A stretch of 44,332 nucleotides of DNA. Source: Nevskia soli DSM 19509 (GTDB lineage Bacteria > Pseudomonadota > Gammaproteobacteria > Nevskiales > Nevskiaceae). This document shows positions 16,906 through 24,885 of the stretch, piece by piece. Each line of letters opens with the position of its first letter. Position 1 is the stretch's first letter. The position numbers and the translations under genes are program-made. The notes beneath the pieces were generated by a model. That model was not told where the DNA came from, did no database searches, and saw only the letters and a program-made list of their open reading frames with translations. The DNA lies in NCBI RefSeq assembly GCF_000711955.1, contig NZ_JONR01000043.1, positions 1-44,332 of the forward strand, given 5' to 3'.

Positions 16906-17120
16906 TGCGTGTAGTGCGGGCCTGCGCCCGGACGGAAGATTAAGCGCCGCCGCATTCGGGGGCATTGGCGAATCATTAAATTCCGTTAATCAGCGGGCTG
17001 GGCGCCGCATGACGCGGTTTTTCATATCGCTAGCACCATTGGCTATTTCCCCGCGCCCGGCGCTTTGCCTAGAGTGTGCGACCCTCGCGCCGCTCCATTC
17101 CCTTGTCCCAGGCCCCGCCC
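16906..17120. promoter_or_regulatory. Divergent spacer between efflux operon and metN-like gene
   Basis: An AT-rich patch at about 16971-16992 contains TTAA at 16976-16979 and 16986-16989, exactly 10 bp apart (also readable as ATTAA-N6-TTAAT). One-turn direct repeats are typical of OmpR-family sites, so this is a candidate binding site for the regulator encoded at 10361-11041. No convincing MetJ box (AGACGTCT) or SAM riboswitch is visible ahead of the metN-like gene. No small gene was recognised. Confidence 0.35.
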
Positions 17121-17858
17121 ATGATCAGCCTCGAAGGCGTCGCCAAGAGCTTCGCGGCGGGACCGCGCCCGTTCGAAGCGGTGGCGCCCCTCTGCCTGCG
17201 CGTCGGATCCGGGGAGGTATTCGGCATCATCGGCTTCTCCGGCGCCGGCAAGTCCACACTGTTGCGCCTGATCAACCTGCTGGAGCGCCCTACCGCCGGC
17301 GAAATCTGGGTCGGCGGCCAGCGCCTGGACCTGCTCGATGCCGCCGCCCTGCGCCAGGCCCGGCGGCGCATCGGCATGATCTTCCAGCAATTCAACCTGC
17401 TGCATAACCACAGCGCCCTGGAGAACGTCTGCTTCCCGCTGCGCATCGCCGGCCTCAAGGGTGAAGCCGTCGCCGCCCGCGCCCGGCAGTGCCTGGAACT
17501 GGTCGGCCTGGCCGACAAGGCCGCGCACTATCCGGCCCAGCTCAGCGGCGGCCAGAAGCAGCGCGTCGCCATCGCCCGCGCGCTCGCCACCGAGCCGCAG
17601 GTGCTGCTCTGCGACGAACCCACCTCGGCGCTCGACCCGCATACCACCCGCGAACTGCTCGCTGTACTGCGCGACATCAACCAGCGCCTGGGCGTGACCA
17701 TCGTCATCGTCAGCCATTCGCTCGCGGTGGTGCGCGCGCTGTGCGACCGCGTGGCGGTGATGGAAAACGGGCGCGTGGTGGAGGAACTGGACCTGCGCCA
17801 GGCCGAACCGCCGCAGCCGCGCAGCGATGCGGCACGGCGCCTGTTCGAGGCGGTATAG
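17121..17858 (+). CDS. metN: MetN-like ABC transporter ATPase lacking the NIL domain
   Basis: A 245-residue ABC ATPase with Walker A GFSGAGKST (38-46), Q-loop QQFNLL (89-94), signature LSGGQ (141-145), Walker B VLLCDEP (161-167) and switch His in IVSHS. Together with the permease and binding protein downstream it should drive import of methionine or a related compound. Full-length MetN is about 340 residues and ends in an ACT-like NIL domain that binds methionine and inhibits uptake; this protein stops soon after the ATPase core. Start ATG 17121 (MISLEGVAKSF) matches family N-termini, but the SD is weak. Confidence 0.85.
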   Translation: MISLEGVAKSFAAGPRPFEAVAPLCLRVGSGEVFGIIGFSGAGKSTLLRLINLLERPTAGEIWVGGQRLDLLDAAALRQARRRIGMIFQQFNLLHNHSALENVCFPLRIAGLKGEAVAARARQCLELVGLADKAAHYPAQLSGGQKQRVAIARALATEPQVLLCDEPTSALDPHTTRELLAVLRDINQRLGVTIVIVSHSLAVVRALCDRVAVMENGRVVEELDLRQAEPPQPRSDAARRLFEAV

Positions 17859-17871
17859 GAGTTATCGAGCC

Positions 17872-18534
17872 ATGTCGGATTCCCTGATCGAAATCCTGCC
17901 CGACCTGTGGCTGGCCCTGGGCCAGACCGCGCTGATGCTGCTGGTGTCGCTGGCGGCGTCGGTGCTGCTCGGCGGCCCCCTGGGCGTGCTGGTGCTGCTC
18001 ACCGACCGCGGCCAGCTGCTGCAACGGCCCTGGCTGTTCGCCGTGCTCAACGGCTTCATCAACGTGGTGCGCTCCTTCCCCTTCGTCATCCTCATCGTGG
18101 CCCTGGTGCCGCTGACGCGCTGGCTCATCGGCAGTTCCATCGGCCCCCTGGCCGCGGCGGTGCCGCTGTCTTTCGCCGCCGTCCCGTACTTCGCCCGCCT
18201 GGTCGAGCAGTCGCTGCGCGAAGTACCGCGAGGCGTGGTCGAAGCCGCCGAGGCGATGGGCGCGAGCGTGCCGCAGATCGTGTTCAAGGTGCTGCTGGTG
18301 GAGGCGCGCTCCGGCCTGGTGCTGGGCCTGACCGTGATGGCGGTGAGCCTGCTGTCCTACACCGCCGTGGCCGGCGTGGTCGGCGGCGGCGGCATCGGCG
18401 ACCTCGCCATCCGCTACGGCTACTACCGTTTCCAGACCAACGTCATGCTGATCACCGTGGCCATCCTGGTGGTGATCGTGCAGGCCATCCAGTTCACCGG
18501 CAACCGCATTGCCGCGCGGCTCGACAAGCGTTGA
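17872..18534 (+). CDS. metI: MetI-like ABC transporter permease
   Basis: A 220-residue inner-membrane permease with about five helices. The cytoplasmic coupling motif is VVEAAEAMGASVPQIVFKVLLVEA, and the C-terminal TAVAGVVGGGGIGDLAIRYGYYRF is characteristic of MetI. The start is MSDSLIEI at 17872, 13 bp after the ATPase stop, with AGGAG 10 nt upstream; a longer frame would overlap the ATPase gene. It partners the ATPase at 17121 and binding protein at 18576. Confidence 0.92.
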   Translation: MSDSLIEILPDLWLALGQTALMLLVSLAASVLLGGPLGVLVLLTDRGQLLQRPWLFAVLNGFINVVRSFPFVILIVALVPLTRWLIGSSIGPLAAAVPLSFAAVPYFARLVEQSLREVPRGVVEAAEAMGASVPQIVFKVLLVEARSGLVLGLTVMAVSLLSYTAVAGVVGGGGIGDLAIRYGYYRFQTNVMLITVAILVVIVQAIQFTGNRIAARLDKR

Positions 18535-18575
18535 GCCCTTCCGCTCCAGACTTCATATATAAAGAGGGACGCATC

Positions 18576-19382
18576 ATGATCCGCAAACTGCTGTTCCGTG
18601 CCTTGCCCCTGTTCCTCGTTGCCCTGCTCGCCGGCCTGCCGGCGCAGGCGGCCGACAAGAAGCAGCTCAACATCGGCGCCACCGCCGGTCCCTTCAGCGA
18701 CATGATCCGCCACAGCATCAAGCCCTGGCTGGAAGCGCGCGGCTACTCGGTGAAGGTGATCGAGTTCAGCGACTACGTGCAGCCCAACCTGGCGCTGGCG
18801 CAGGGCGCGCTCGACGCCAACGTGTTCCAGCACATCGTCTACCTGCGCAAGTTCGCCGCCGACCATGATCTGCAGCTCGAGCCGGTGGCGCAGGTGCCGA
18901 CCGAGCCGATGGGCCTGTACAGCCGCAAGCACCACGCCCTGAACGAGCTCAAGGACGGCGACCGCATCGCCCTGCCCAACGACCCGACCAACGAGGCGCG
19001 CGCCCTCGGCATGCTGGCCAAGCGCGGCCTGCTGCAACTGAAGCCCGACACCGACCCGGTGCGCGCCTCGGAAAAGGACGTTGCCGCCAACCCGCGCCAT
19101 CTCAAGCTGCTGCCGCTGGAAGCCGCCTCGCTGCCGCGCTCGCTCGACGACACCGACTACTCCTTCGTCAACGGCAACTACGCCTACGCCTCCGGCCTGA
19201 AGCTGGCCGACGCGGTGGACATCGAAGACCTCGGCGACCGCTACATCAACGTCGTCGCGGTGCGCAGCGCCGACAAGGGGCAGCCCTTCGTCAACGACCT
19301 CGTCGCCGCCTACAACTCCCCCGAGTTCAAGGCCTTCATCGCCAGGACCTATCCGGAATTCAGCAAGCCGCAGGGTTGGTAA
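18576..19382 (+). CDS. metQ: MetQ-like periplasmic substrate-binding protein
   Basis: A 268-residue NlpA/MetQ family protein, with mature motifs LNIGATAGPFSDMI, VIEFSDYVQPNLAL, DANVFQH and the ending PEFSKPQGW. The signal peptide (residues 1-25) ends AQA-ADKK, a Sec type I site; there is no lipobox Cys, whereas many MetQ proteins are lipoproteins, so this one may be soluble in the periplasm. It would bind methionine or a related amino acid. ATG 18576 has AGAGGGA upstream, 41 bp after the permease gene. Confidence 0.92.
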   Translation: MIRKLLFRALPLFLVALLAGLPAQAADKKQLNIGATAGPFSDMIRHSIKPWLEARGYSVKVIEFSDYVQPNLALAQGALDANVFQHIVYLRKFAADHDLQLEPVAQVPTEPMGLYSRKHHALNELKDGDRIALPNDPTNEARALGMLAKRGLLQLKPDTDPVRASEKDVAANPRHLKLLPLEAASLPRSLDDTDYSFVNGNYAYASGLKLADAVDIEDLGDRYINVVAVRSADKGQPFVNDLVAAYNSPEFKAFIARTYPEFSKPQGW

Positions 19383-19396
19383 GCATGCTTGTTGCC

Positions 19397-19444
19397 CAGT
19401 TCAGCCGCCCCGGCCCGCGTCGGGGCGGCTGAACTGATCTTTTC
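19397..19444 (+). terminator. Intrinsic terminator after metQ
   Basis: A perfect 16-bp stem pairs CAGTTCAGCCGCCCCG (19397-19412) with its complement at 19421-19436, with an 8-nt loop, and is followed by ATCTTTT. It lies 14 bp past the metQ stop and ends the metNIQ transcript. Confidence 0.85.
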
Positions 19445-19554
19445 GACGACGTTCCTGAAACGGTCCCCCCAGGAAGCGTGGCGGGCGCCGCATTCACGGC
19501 GGTGACGCTCCGCGCTTTCCAGCCTGTATCATTTGCCACCGGCCGGAACCCGTC

Positions 19555-21141
19555 ATGATCGATCGCAGAACCTTTCTTACCGCCAGCAGCGCCACCATGG
19601 CCCTCGCCGCGCTCGGCATCACGCCGGCCGCGCTCGCGGCCAAGCGCATCCAGTTCGGCGCCGCCGCGCCCTTCTCCTTCGAGGCGCTGATCGAGCAAGC
19701 CCGCGCCAGGGCGGGGCAGCCCTATGCGCCGCCGCCGACCCTGTCGCGCGAAGTGCTGGAACGCATCGACTACGACGCCCACGGCAAGATCCACTTCAAG
19801 CCCGAGTACGCCCTCTTCGCCAAGGGCCCGGGGCAATTCCCGGTGACCTTCTTCCACCTCGGCCGCTACTTCCAGGCGCCGGTGCGCATGTACCTGGCCG
19901 AAGGCGCCAGCGCGCGCGAGCTGATCTACGACCCGGACTACTTCGACATGCCGAAGGACAGTCCGGCGCGCGAGTTGCCCAAGGGCGCCGGCTTCGCCGG
20001 CTTCCGCTTCCAGGAAAGCCGTCTCGATGATCAGGACCGGCTCGACTGGCACAAGAACGACTGGGCCGCCTTCCTCGGCGCCTCCTACTTCCGCGCCATC
20101 GGCGAGCTGTACCAATACGGCCTGTCCGCGCGCGGCGTCGCCGCCAACGTTGCGGTGGCCGGCAAGCCGGAAGAATTTCCCGCCTTCACCCAGGTCTATT
20201 TCGAAGCCCCGGCCGAGAACAGCGACACGGTGACCGTCTGCGCTTTCCTCGAAGGCCCCAGCATCACCGGCGCCTACCGCTTCATCATGCGCCGCGACAA
20301 GGCGGTGATCATGGAGGTCGAGACCGCCCTGTTCCTGCGCGCCGACATCGACCGGCTCGGCCTCGCGCCGCTGACCTCGATGTACTGGTTCTCCGAGACC
20401 GTCAAGAGCACCGCCGTGGACTGGCGCCCCGAGGTGCACGACTCCGACGGCCTGGCCATCTGGACCGGCGCCGGCGAGCACATCTGGCGCCCGCTCAACA
20501 ATCCGCCGCGCACCATGGCCTCGGCCTTCTCCGACGCCAACCCGCACGGCTTCGGCCTGCTCCAGCGCGACCGCAACTTCGACCACTACCTCGACGGCGT
20601 CAACTACCAGCGCCGCCCCAGCCTGTGGGTCGAACCGCTGGATGGCTGGGGCGAGGGCTCGGTGCAGCTGGTGGAAATCCCCGACAACGACGAGATCCAC
20701 GACAACATCGTCGCCATGTGGGTGCCCAAGGCCCCGGCCCGCGCCGGCTCCAGCTACCGCCTGCACTACCGCCTCTACTGGAGCGCGGACGAGCCGTACC
20801 CCACGCCGCTGGCGCGCTGCGTCGCCACCCGCCTCGGCCGCGGCGGCCAGCCCGGCCAGCCGCGCCCGGCGGGCGTGCGCAAGTTCGTGGTCGAATTCAT
20901 GGGCGGCCCGCTGGTGTCCCTGCCGTTCGGCGTCAAGCCCGAGCCGGTGCTGACCGCCTCGCGCGGCACCTTCTCCTATGTCTTCGCCGAAGCCGTGCCG
21001 GACGGTGTCAGCGGCCACTGGCGCGCCCAGTTCGACCTCACCGTCGACGGCAACGACCCGGTGGACCTGCGGCTCTACCTCAAGTCGGGCAGCAACACCC
21101 TGTCCGAAACCTGGCTGTTCCAGTACCACCCGTTCACATGA
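19555..21141 (+). CDS. opgD: Glucan biosynthesis protein D (Tat-exported)
   Basis: A 528-residue OpgG/OpgD family protein. The N-terminus has a twin-arginine signal (RRTFL at 4-8, then a hydrophobic stretch ending near AALAA), which separates OpgD from Sec-exported OpgG. The mature part carries the family segments FAKGPGQFPVTFFHLGRYFQAPV, SYFRAIGELYQYGLSARG, TSMYWFSE and WVEPLDGWGEGSVQLVEIPD. It acts in the periplasm on osmoregulated periplasmic glucans; the family has recently been shown to include beta-1,2-glucanases. No opgG or opgH is nearby. No SD is obvious before ATG 19555. Confidence 0.93.
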   Translation: MIDRRTFLTASSATMALAALGITPAALAAKRIQFGAAAPFSFEALIEQARARAGQPYAPPPTLSREVLERIDYDAHGKIHFKPEYALFAKGPGQFPVTFFHLGRYFQAPVRMYLAEGASARELIYDPDYFDMPKDSPARELPKGAGFAGFRFQESRLDDQDRLDWHKNDWAAFLGASYFRAIGELYQYGLSARGVAANVAVAGKPEEFPAFTQVYFEAPAENSDTVTVCAFLEGPSITGAYRFIMRRDKAVIMEVETALFLRADIDRLGLAPLTSMYWFSETVKSTAVDWRPEVHDSDGLAIWTGAGEHIWRPLNNPPRTMASAFSDANPHGFGLLQRDRNFDHYLDGVNYQRRPSLWVEPLDGWGEGSVQLVEIPDNDEIHDNIVAMWVPKAPARAGSSYRLHYRLYWSADEPYPTPLARCVATRLGRGGQPGQPRPAGVRKFVVEFMGGPLVSLPFGVKPEPVLTASRGTFSYVFAEAVPDGVSGHWRAQFDLTVDGNDPVDLRLYLKSGSNTLSETWLFQYHPFT

Positions 21142-21143
21142 AC

Positions 21144-21228
21144 CGGCGGCGTAGCCGCCGACCGATGCCCCTCTACCGCAACGCGGGAGAGGGGAGGACC
21201 GCCCGCGGAGCGGGTGGTGGGGTGAGGG
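21144..21228. repeat. Palindrome cluster after opgD, including a CTCTCCC/GGGAGAGG-type element
   Basis: CGGCGGC-GTA-GCCGCCG (21144-21160) starts 3 bp past the opgD stop and may help terminate it. It is followed by a degenerate copy (21167-21228) of the element that ends GGGGTGAGGG, found in better form at 27420-27462, 42082-42126 and 42809-42850. Confidence 0.6.
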
Positions 21229-21290
21229 AGGCCGTAGGCAGTAGACGCGGCTTTGCGCGAAAATCGACGCATTGCCCGGTGGAACGCTAA

Positions 21291-21944
21291 ATGCCGCAGA
21301 CCCAGCCTCATGCCGAAGTTCCGCCAGGATCGCTGTGGATCGTCTCCGCCCCCAGCGGCGGCGGCAAGACCAGCCTGAGCCGCGCCCTGGTGGAACGCCT
21401 CAAGCAGCGCGGCATCGCCTGCGCCATCTCGGTGTCCTACACCACCCGCGCGCCGCGCGCGGGGGAGGAGCACGGCAGCCACTACCACTTCGTCGACGAC
21501 GCCACATTCCTGGCCATGGTCGCGGCCGGGGAATTCCTCGAGCACGCCGAGGTGTTCGGCCGGCGCTACGGCACTGGCCTCGCCGAAACCGAGCGCCTGC
21601 TCGCCGCCGGCACCGAACTGCTGCTGGATATCGACTGGCAGGGCGCCCGCCAGATCCGTGCCCGGCGACCGGATGCCAAAGGGGTGTTCATCCTGCCCCC
21701 CTCGGCGGCCGAACTGGAACGCCGACTGCACGGCCGCGGCCAGGACGACCCCGAGGTCATCGCCGCCCGCATGGAAGCCGCCCACGCCGAAATGGTGCAT
21801 TACGACGAATACGACTACCTCATCGTCAACGACACCTTCGACCACGCCCTCGACGAGTTGCAGTCCCTGATCCTGGCCCGCCGCCTCGGCCTGCCGGCCC
21901 AGCGCGCGCGCCATGCCGCCTTGATCCGGGAATTGAAGCTGTAA
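21291..21944 (+). CDS. gmk: Guanylate kinase
   Basis: A 217-residue enzyme that phosphorylates GMP to GDP with ATP. The P-loop SAPSGGGKTSL is at about 19-29, the GMP-binding segment includes SVSYTTRAPRAGEEHGSHYHF, and DIDWQGARQIR, ILPPS and the lid RLHGRGQDD follow; IVNDTFDHALDEL is the family C-terminal motif. The N-terminus is about 15 residues longer than E. coli Gmk. It begins the conserved gmk-rpoZ-spoT neighbourhood, but a 239-bp spacer with a promoter separates it from rpoZ. Confidence 0.95.
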   Translation: MPQTQPHAEVPPGSLWIVSAPSGGGKTSLSRALVERLKQRGIACAISVSYTTRAPRAGEEHGSHYHFVDDATFLAMVAAGEFLEHAEVFGRRYGTGLAETERLLAAGTELLLDIDWQGARQIRARRPDAKGVFILPPSAAELERRLHGRGQDDPEVIAARMEAAHAEMVHYDEYDYLIVNDTFDHALDELQSLILARRLGLPAQRARHAALIRELKL

Positions 21945-22048
21945 ATCCGGCCGCTTTCTCCGGCCTGGGGCTCCGCCCGGTCCCGGTTGAAAAGCCAGCG
22001 AAACCCCATACTATTTCGAGTGTTACCGGCGCAGTCCCGGTCCGGTAG

Positions 22049-22074
22049 GTCGGCTCGAGCGAAGCGGAGCCGAC
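22049..22074. repeat. Dispersed hairpin with GAGCGAAGCG loop
   Basis: GTCGGCTC (22049-22056) and GAGCCGAC (22067-22074) flank a loop of GAGCGAAGCG. Similar loops occur at 38129-38155 and 43149-43175, with different stems, indicating a family whose stem co-varies while the loop is kept. Confidence 0.6.
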
Positions 22075-22117
22075 GGGTGCCGTTCCCATTTCCAGGCGCC
22101 TAAAAACCGCCCCGCTC

Positions 22118-22147
22118 TTGGCCTGCCGCCCCCGGTTTGGGTATAAT
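22118..22147 (+). promoter_or_regulatory. rpoZ promoter
   Basis: TATAAT (22142-22147) is a perfect -10; TTGGCC (22118-22123) is a 4/6 -35 with an 18-bp spacer. It lies 36 bp upstream of the rpoZ ATG and is the best sigma70 promoter in this spacer. Confidence 0.65.
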
Positions 22148-22183
22148 TAGCAGCTTAGTCCGTGTTTTCTCAGCAGGTAAGTC

Positions 22184-22447
22184 ATGGCACGCGTAACCGT
22201 AGAAGATTGTCTGGCCCGCATCCCCAACCAGTTCGAACTGAGCCTGGTCGCCGCCAAGCGCGCCCGCCAGCTGGCTCGCGGCGCCGAAGCGCGCCTGCCC
22301 TGGGGCAGCCACAAGTCCACCGTCCTGTCGCTGAAGGAAATCGCCGAAGGCTACGTCGGCACCTCCGTGCTGAGCGAGGCCGACCTGCCCGCCATCCAGC
22401 AGCCGAAGATGGAACTGGAAGCGCTGGATCCCAGCTTCGATATGTAA
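22184..22447 (+). CDS. rpoZ: RNA polymerase omega subunit
   Basis: An 87-residue protein beginning MARVTVEDCLARIPNQFELSLVAAKRARQ, the hallmark of RpoZ, with SHKSTVLSLKEIAEG after it. It helps assemble RNA polymerase by chaperoning beta-prime and forms part of the ppGpp site 1 in proteobacteria. Its neighbour spoT makes and degrades ppGpp. The gene has its own promoter and a strong terminator, so it looks monocistronic here. Confidence 0.96.
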   Translation: MARVTVEDCLARIPNQFELSLVAAKRARQLARGAEARLPWGSHKSTVLSLKEIAEGYVGTSVLSEADLPAIQQPKMELEALDPSFDM

Positions 22448-22469
22448 GCTGCGGATATTTCGCAGATTC

Positions 22470-22497
22470 AAAAAAGGGGCCGCAAGGCCCCTTTTTT
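22470..22497 (+). terminator. Intrinsic terminator after rpoZ
   Basis: Perfect stem AAAAAAGGGGCC (22470-22481), GCAA tetraloop, GGCCCCTTTTTT (22486-22497). It lies 23 bp past the rpoZ stop and separates rpoZ from spoT transcription. Confidence 0.93.
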
Positions 22498-22535
22498 ATT
22501 GCTTTTGATTTGCCGCTTTTGATTGTTTCAACAGT

Positions 22536-22613
22536 CCGGTCATCGATGACCGGTGCCTGGACAGGACGTCCAGCTTGCACCGTCGCGCGCCGCCCTCAGT
22601 CTATACTGAGCTT
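22536..22613 (+). promoter_or_regulatory. spoT upstream region with three stacked inverted repeats
   Basis: Three structures lie between the rpoZ terminator and spoT: a perfect 18-bp palindrome CCGGTCATCGATGACCGG (22536-22553), CTGGAC-N5-GTCCAG (22557-22573) and CTCAG-N6-CTGAG (22595-22610). TATACT at 22602-22607 could be a -10, placing the start at or next to the spoT ATG (22614); its -35 is poor. No SD precedes that ATG. Function is inferred only. Confidence 0.4.
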
Positions 22614-24782
22614 ATGGAATTCCCGGTCATCCAGCGCATCGGCACGGCGATCCGCACTCAGCGCGTAGCGCGCGAGTACGGCATCGAAGCCCTGTGCAAG
22701 GTGCTGCAGGAATATCTGCCCGAAGACCAGATCGCCGAAGTGCGCCGCGCCTACGAGTTCGGCGCCCGCATGCATTCCGGCCAGGCCCGCGAATCCGGCG
22801 AACCCTACATCTATCACCCGCTGGCGGTGGCCCGCATCCTGGCCGAAATGCGCCTCGACGCCACCACGCTGTGCGCCGCTATCCTGCACGACGTGATCGA
22901 GGACACGGCCGTCGACAAGGGCGAGATCGTGCGCCTGTTCGGCAAGGACGTGGCCGAGCTGGTCGACGGCGTCAGCAAGTTCCACAAAGTCGAAGGCATG
23001 ACCCGCGCCGAGCAGCAGGCCGAGAGCGTGCGCAAGCTGCTGCTGGCGATGGCGCAGGATCTGCGCGTCATCCTGGTCAAGCTGGCCGACCGCCTGCACA
23101 ACATGCGCACCCTGGAAGGCGTGGAGTCGGCCAAGCGCCGCCGCGTGGCCCGCGAAACCATCGAAATCTACGCTCCCATCGCGCAGCGCTTAGGGATAAA
23201 CACCCTGCGCACCGAGCTGGAAGACCTGGCCTTCCTCAACCTGCACCCCAAGCGCTACAACGTGTTCCAGCGCGCGGTGAACGACCGTCTGGGCGACACC
23301 AAGAGCCTGATCAAGGAATTCGAGCACAAGCTCGAGCGCGCCCTGCGCGAGGAAGGCATCGGCGCCTCGGTGGTCGGCCGCCAGAAGAACCTCTACGCCG
23401 TCTACGAAAAGATGCAGCGCAAGCGCCTGCGCTTTCTCGACGTGATGGACCTGCTCGGCTTCCGCATCCTGGTGACCAAGGTCGACGACTGCTACCGCGC
23501 CCTGGGCGTGGTGCACCACGTCTACCGGCCCATCTCCGAGCTGTTCAACGACTTCATCGCCAACCCCAAGGTCAACGGCTACCAGTCGCTGCACACCACC
23601 TGCGTCGGCCCGCAGGGCCGCAAGATCGAAGTGCAGATCCGCACCCGCGACATGCACCACATCTCCGAGAGCGGCATCGCCGCCCACTGGCAGTACAAGC
23701 TCGGCGGCAAGAACGACCCCGGTTCCGCGCCGCAGGTGCGCGCCCGCGAATGGCTCGGCAACCTGTTCGAAATGCAGGGCGGCGCCGGCGCGCTCGACTT
23801 CATCGAAAACGTCAAGGTCGACCTGTTCCCGGACGAGGTCTACGTCTTCACCCCCAAGGGCCAGATCCGCCGCCTGCCGCGCGGCGCCACCGCCGTGGAC
23901 TTCGCCTACTCGGTGCACTCCGAGTTGGGCGACCACTGCGTCGCCTCGCGCATCGACCAGCAGCTCGAGCCGCTCAACACGCCCTTGCAGAACGGCCAGA
24001 CGGTGGAAATCATCACCGCCCGCCACGCCCGCCCGAACGCCGCCTGGCTCAACTACGTCAAGACCGCCAAGGCGCGCTCGCACATCCGCAACTTCCTCAA
24101 GAACCAGCGCGAGGACGAGGCCATCCGCCTCGGCCGCCGCCTGCTGGAAATCGCCCTGCGCGAGCTGCACGTGCCGCTGTCCTCCCTCAAGGAGGAGTCC
24201 ACCGAAGCGGTGCTCAAGGCCTTCAACCTGCAGGACATGGAAGACCTCTACATCTCCATCGGCACCGGCTCGCGCCTGGCGCCGCTGGTGGCCCGCCACT
24301 TCCTGCCGGACCCGCAGCAGAACACCGTCCCCGGCGAAAGCGTGCCCTTGCAGATCGAAGGCACCGAAGGCCTGGTCATCGACTACGCCAAGTGCTGCCA
24401 CCCGATCCCGGGCGACGACATCTGCGGCTACGTCAGCGTCGGCCGCGGCATCGTCATCCACCGCCTCGAATGCCGCCACGTGCAGACCCGCAAGGGCGGA
24501 CCGCAGGAACGCGTGCCCCTGATCTGGTCGGAGAAAGTGCAGGGCGACTTCCTGGCCGAGCTCAAGCTCAAGGCCGAGAACCGCCGCGGCCTGCTGGCCA
24601 TGGTTGCCGGCGAAATCTCCAGCGCCAACGCCAGCATCGAAAACGTGCAGATGCCCGAACGCGACGGCTCCGAGGCCCTGGAAATGCGCTTCGTCGTCAC
24701 GGTGAAGGACCGCGTCCACCTGGCGCGCGTGCTGCGCCGCCTGCGCCGCCTGCCGCCGGTGCAGCGCGTCAACCGCGTTTAA
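22614..24782 (+). CDS. spoT: Bifunctional (p)ppGpp synthetase/hydrolase
   Basis: A 722-residue RSH enzyme. The HD hydrolase domain has His68 in YIYHPL and the HD pair at 92-93 in LHDVIEDT; the synthetase domain has GRQKNLYAVYEKM, NGYQSLHTT and EVQIRT; TGS follows (VYVFTPKGQIRRLPRGATAVDFAYSVHS is its core), then a helical and zinc-finger-like region (DYAKCCHPIPGD) and a C-terminal ACT domain. It sets alarmone levels during starvation. Start MEFPVIQ at ATG 22614 is preferred over an upstream TTG at 22575. Behind the rpoZ terminator it must use its own promoter. Confidence 0.95.
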   Translation: MEFPVIQRIGTAIRTQRVAREYGIEALCKVLQEYLPEDQIAEVRRAYEFGARMHSGQARESGEPYIYHPLAVARILAEMRLDATTLCAAILHDVIEDTAVDKGEIVRLFGKDVAELVDGVSKFHKVEGMTRAEQQAESVRKLLLAMAQDLRVILVKLADRLHNMRTLEGVESAKRRRVARETIEIYAPIAQRLGINTLRTELEDLAFLNLHPKRYNVFQRAVNDRLGDTKSLIKEFEHKLERALREEGIGASVVGRQKNLYAVYEKMQRKRLRFLDVMDLLGFRILVTKVDDCYRALGVVHHVYRPISELFNDFIANPKVNGYQSLHTTCVGPQGRKIEVQIRTRDMHHISESGIAAHWQYKLGGKNDPGSAPQVRAREWLGNLFEMQGGAGALDFIENVKVDLFPDEVYVFTPKGQIRRLPRGATAVDFAYSVHSELGDHCVASRIDQQLEPLNTPLQNGQTVEIITARHARPNAAWLNYVKTAKARSHIRNFLKNQREDEAIRLGRRLLEIALRELHVPLSSLKEESTEAVLKAFNLQDMEDLYISIGTGSRLAPLVARHFLPDPQQNTVPGESVPLQIEGTEGLVIDYAKCCHPIPGDDICGYVSVGRGIVIHRLECRHVQTRKGGPQERVPLIWSEKVQGDFLAELKLKAENRRGLLAMVAGEISSANASIENVQMPERDGSEALEMRFVVTVKDRVHLARVLRRLRRLPPVQRVNRV

Positions 24783-24793
24783 AGCAGTGGCCT

Positions 24794-24876
24794 GTGATTA
24801 GTGGTTAGTGACCAGTTGGTTTGTGCGGCTCGCAAATTTCGCTTCTACTAACCACTAACCACTAACCACTAATCAC
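24794..24876. repeat. Heptad-based palindromic element, copy 1
   Basis: Arm GTGATTAGTGGTTAGTG (24794-24810) has a perfect 17-bp inverse at 24860-24876. The right side holds three tandem ACTAACC heptamers and an ACTAATC. The 49-bp centre includes GCTTCTACTA, also found in copy 2 at 31834-31911. It fills the spoT-ridA spacer and supplies most of the ridA leader. Confidence 0.75.
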
Positions 24877-24885
24877 TTTTCCACT

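Noticed and set aside
16966..17120. SAM riboswitch or MetJ boxes before the metN-like gene
   Set aside because: No AGACGTCT-like tandem sites and no recognisable riboswitch core were found.
22575..22613. Upstream TTG start for spoT adding 13 residues
   Set aside because: The extension has no family similarity, lacks an SD and overlaps the candidate promoter; ATG 22614 matches SpoT N-termini better.
24845..24876. Tandem ACTAACC heptamers taken as a CRISPR or VNTR
   Set aside because: Units are 7 bp without spacers and form the arm of a palindrome, so this is neither a CRISPR array nor a simple tandem repeat locus.
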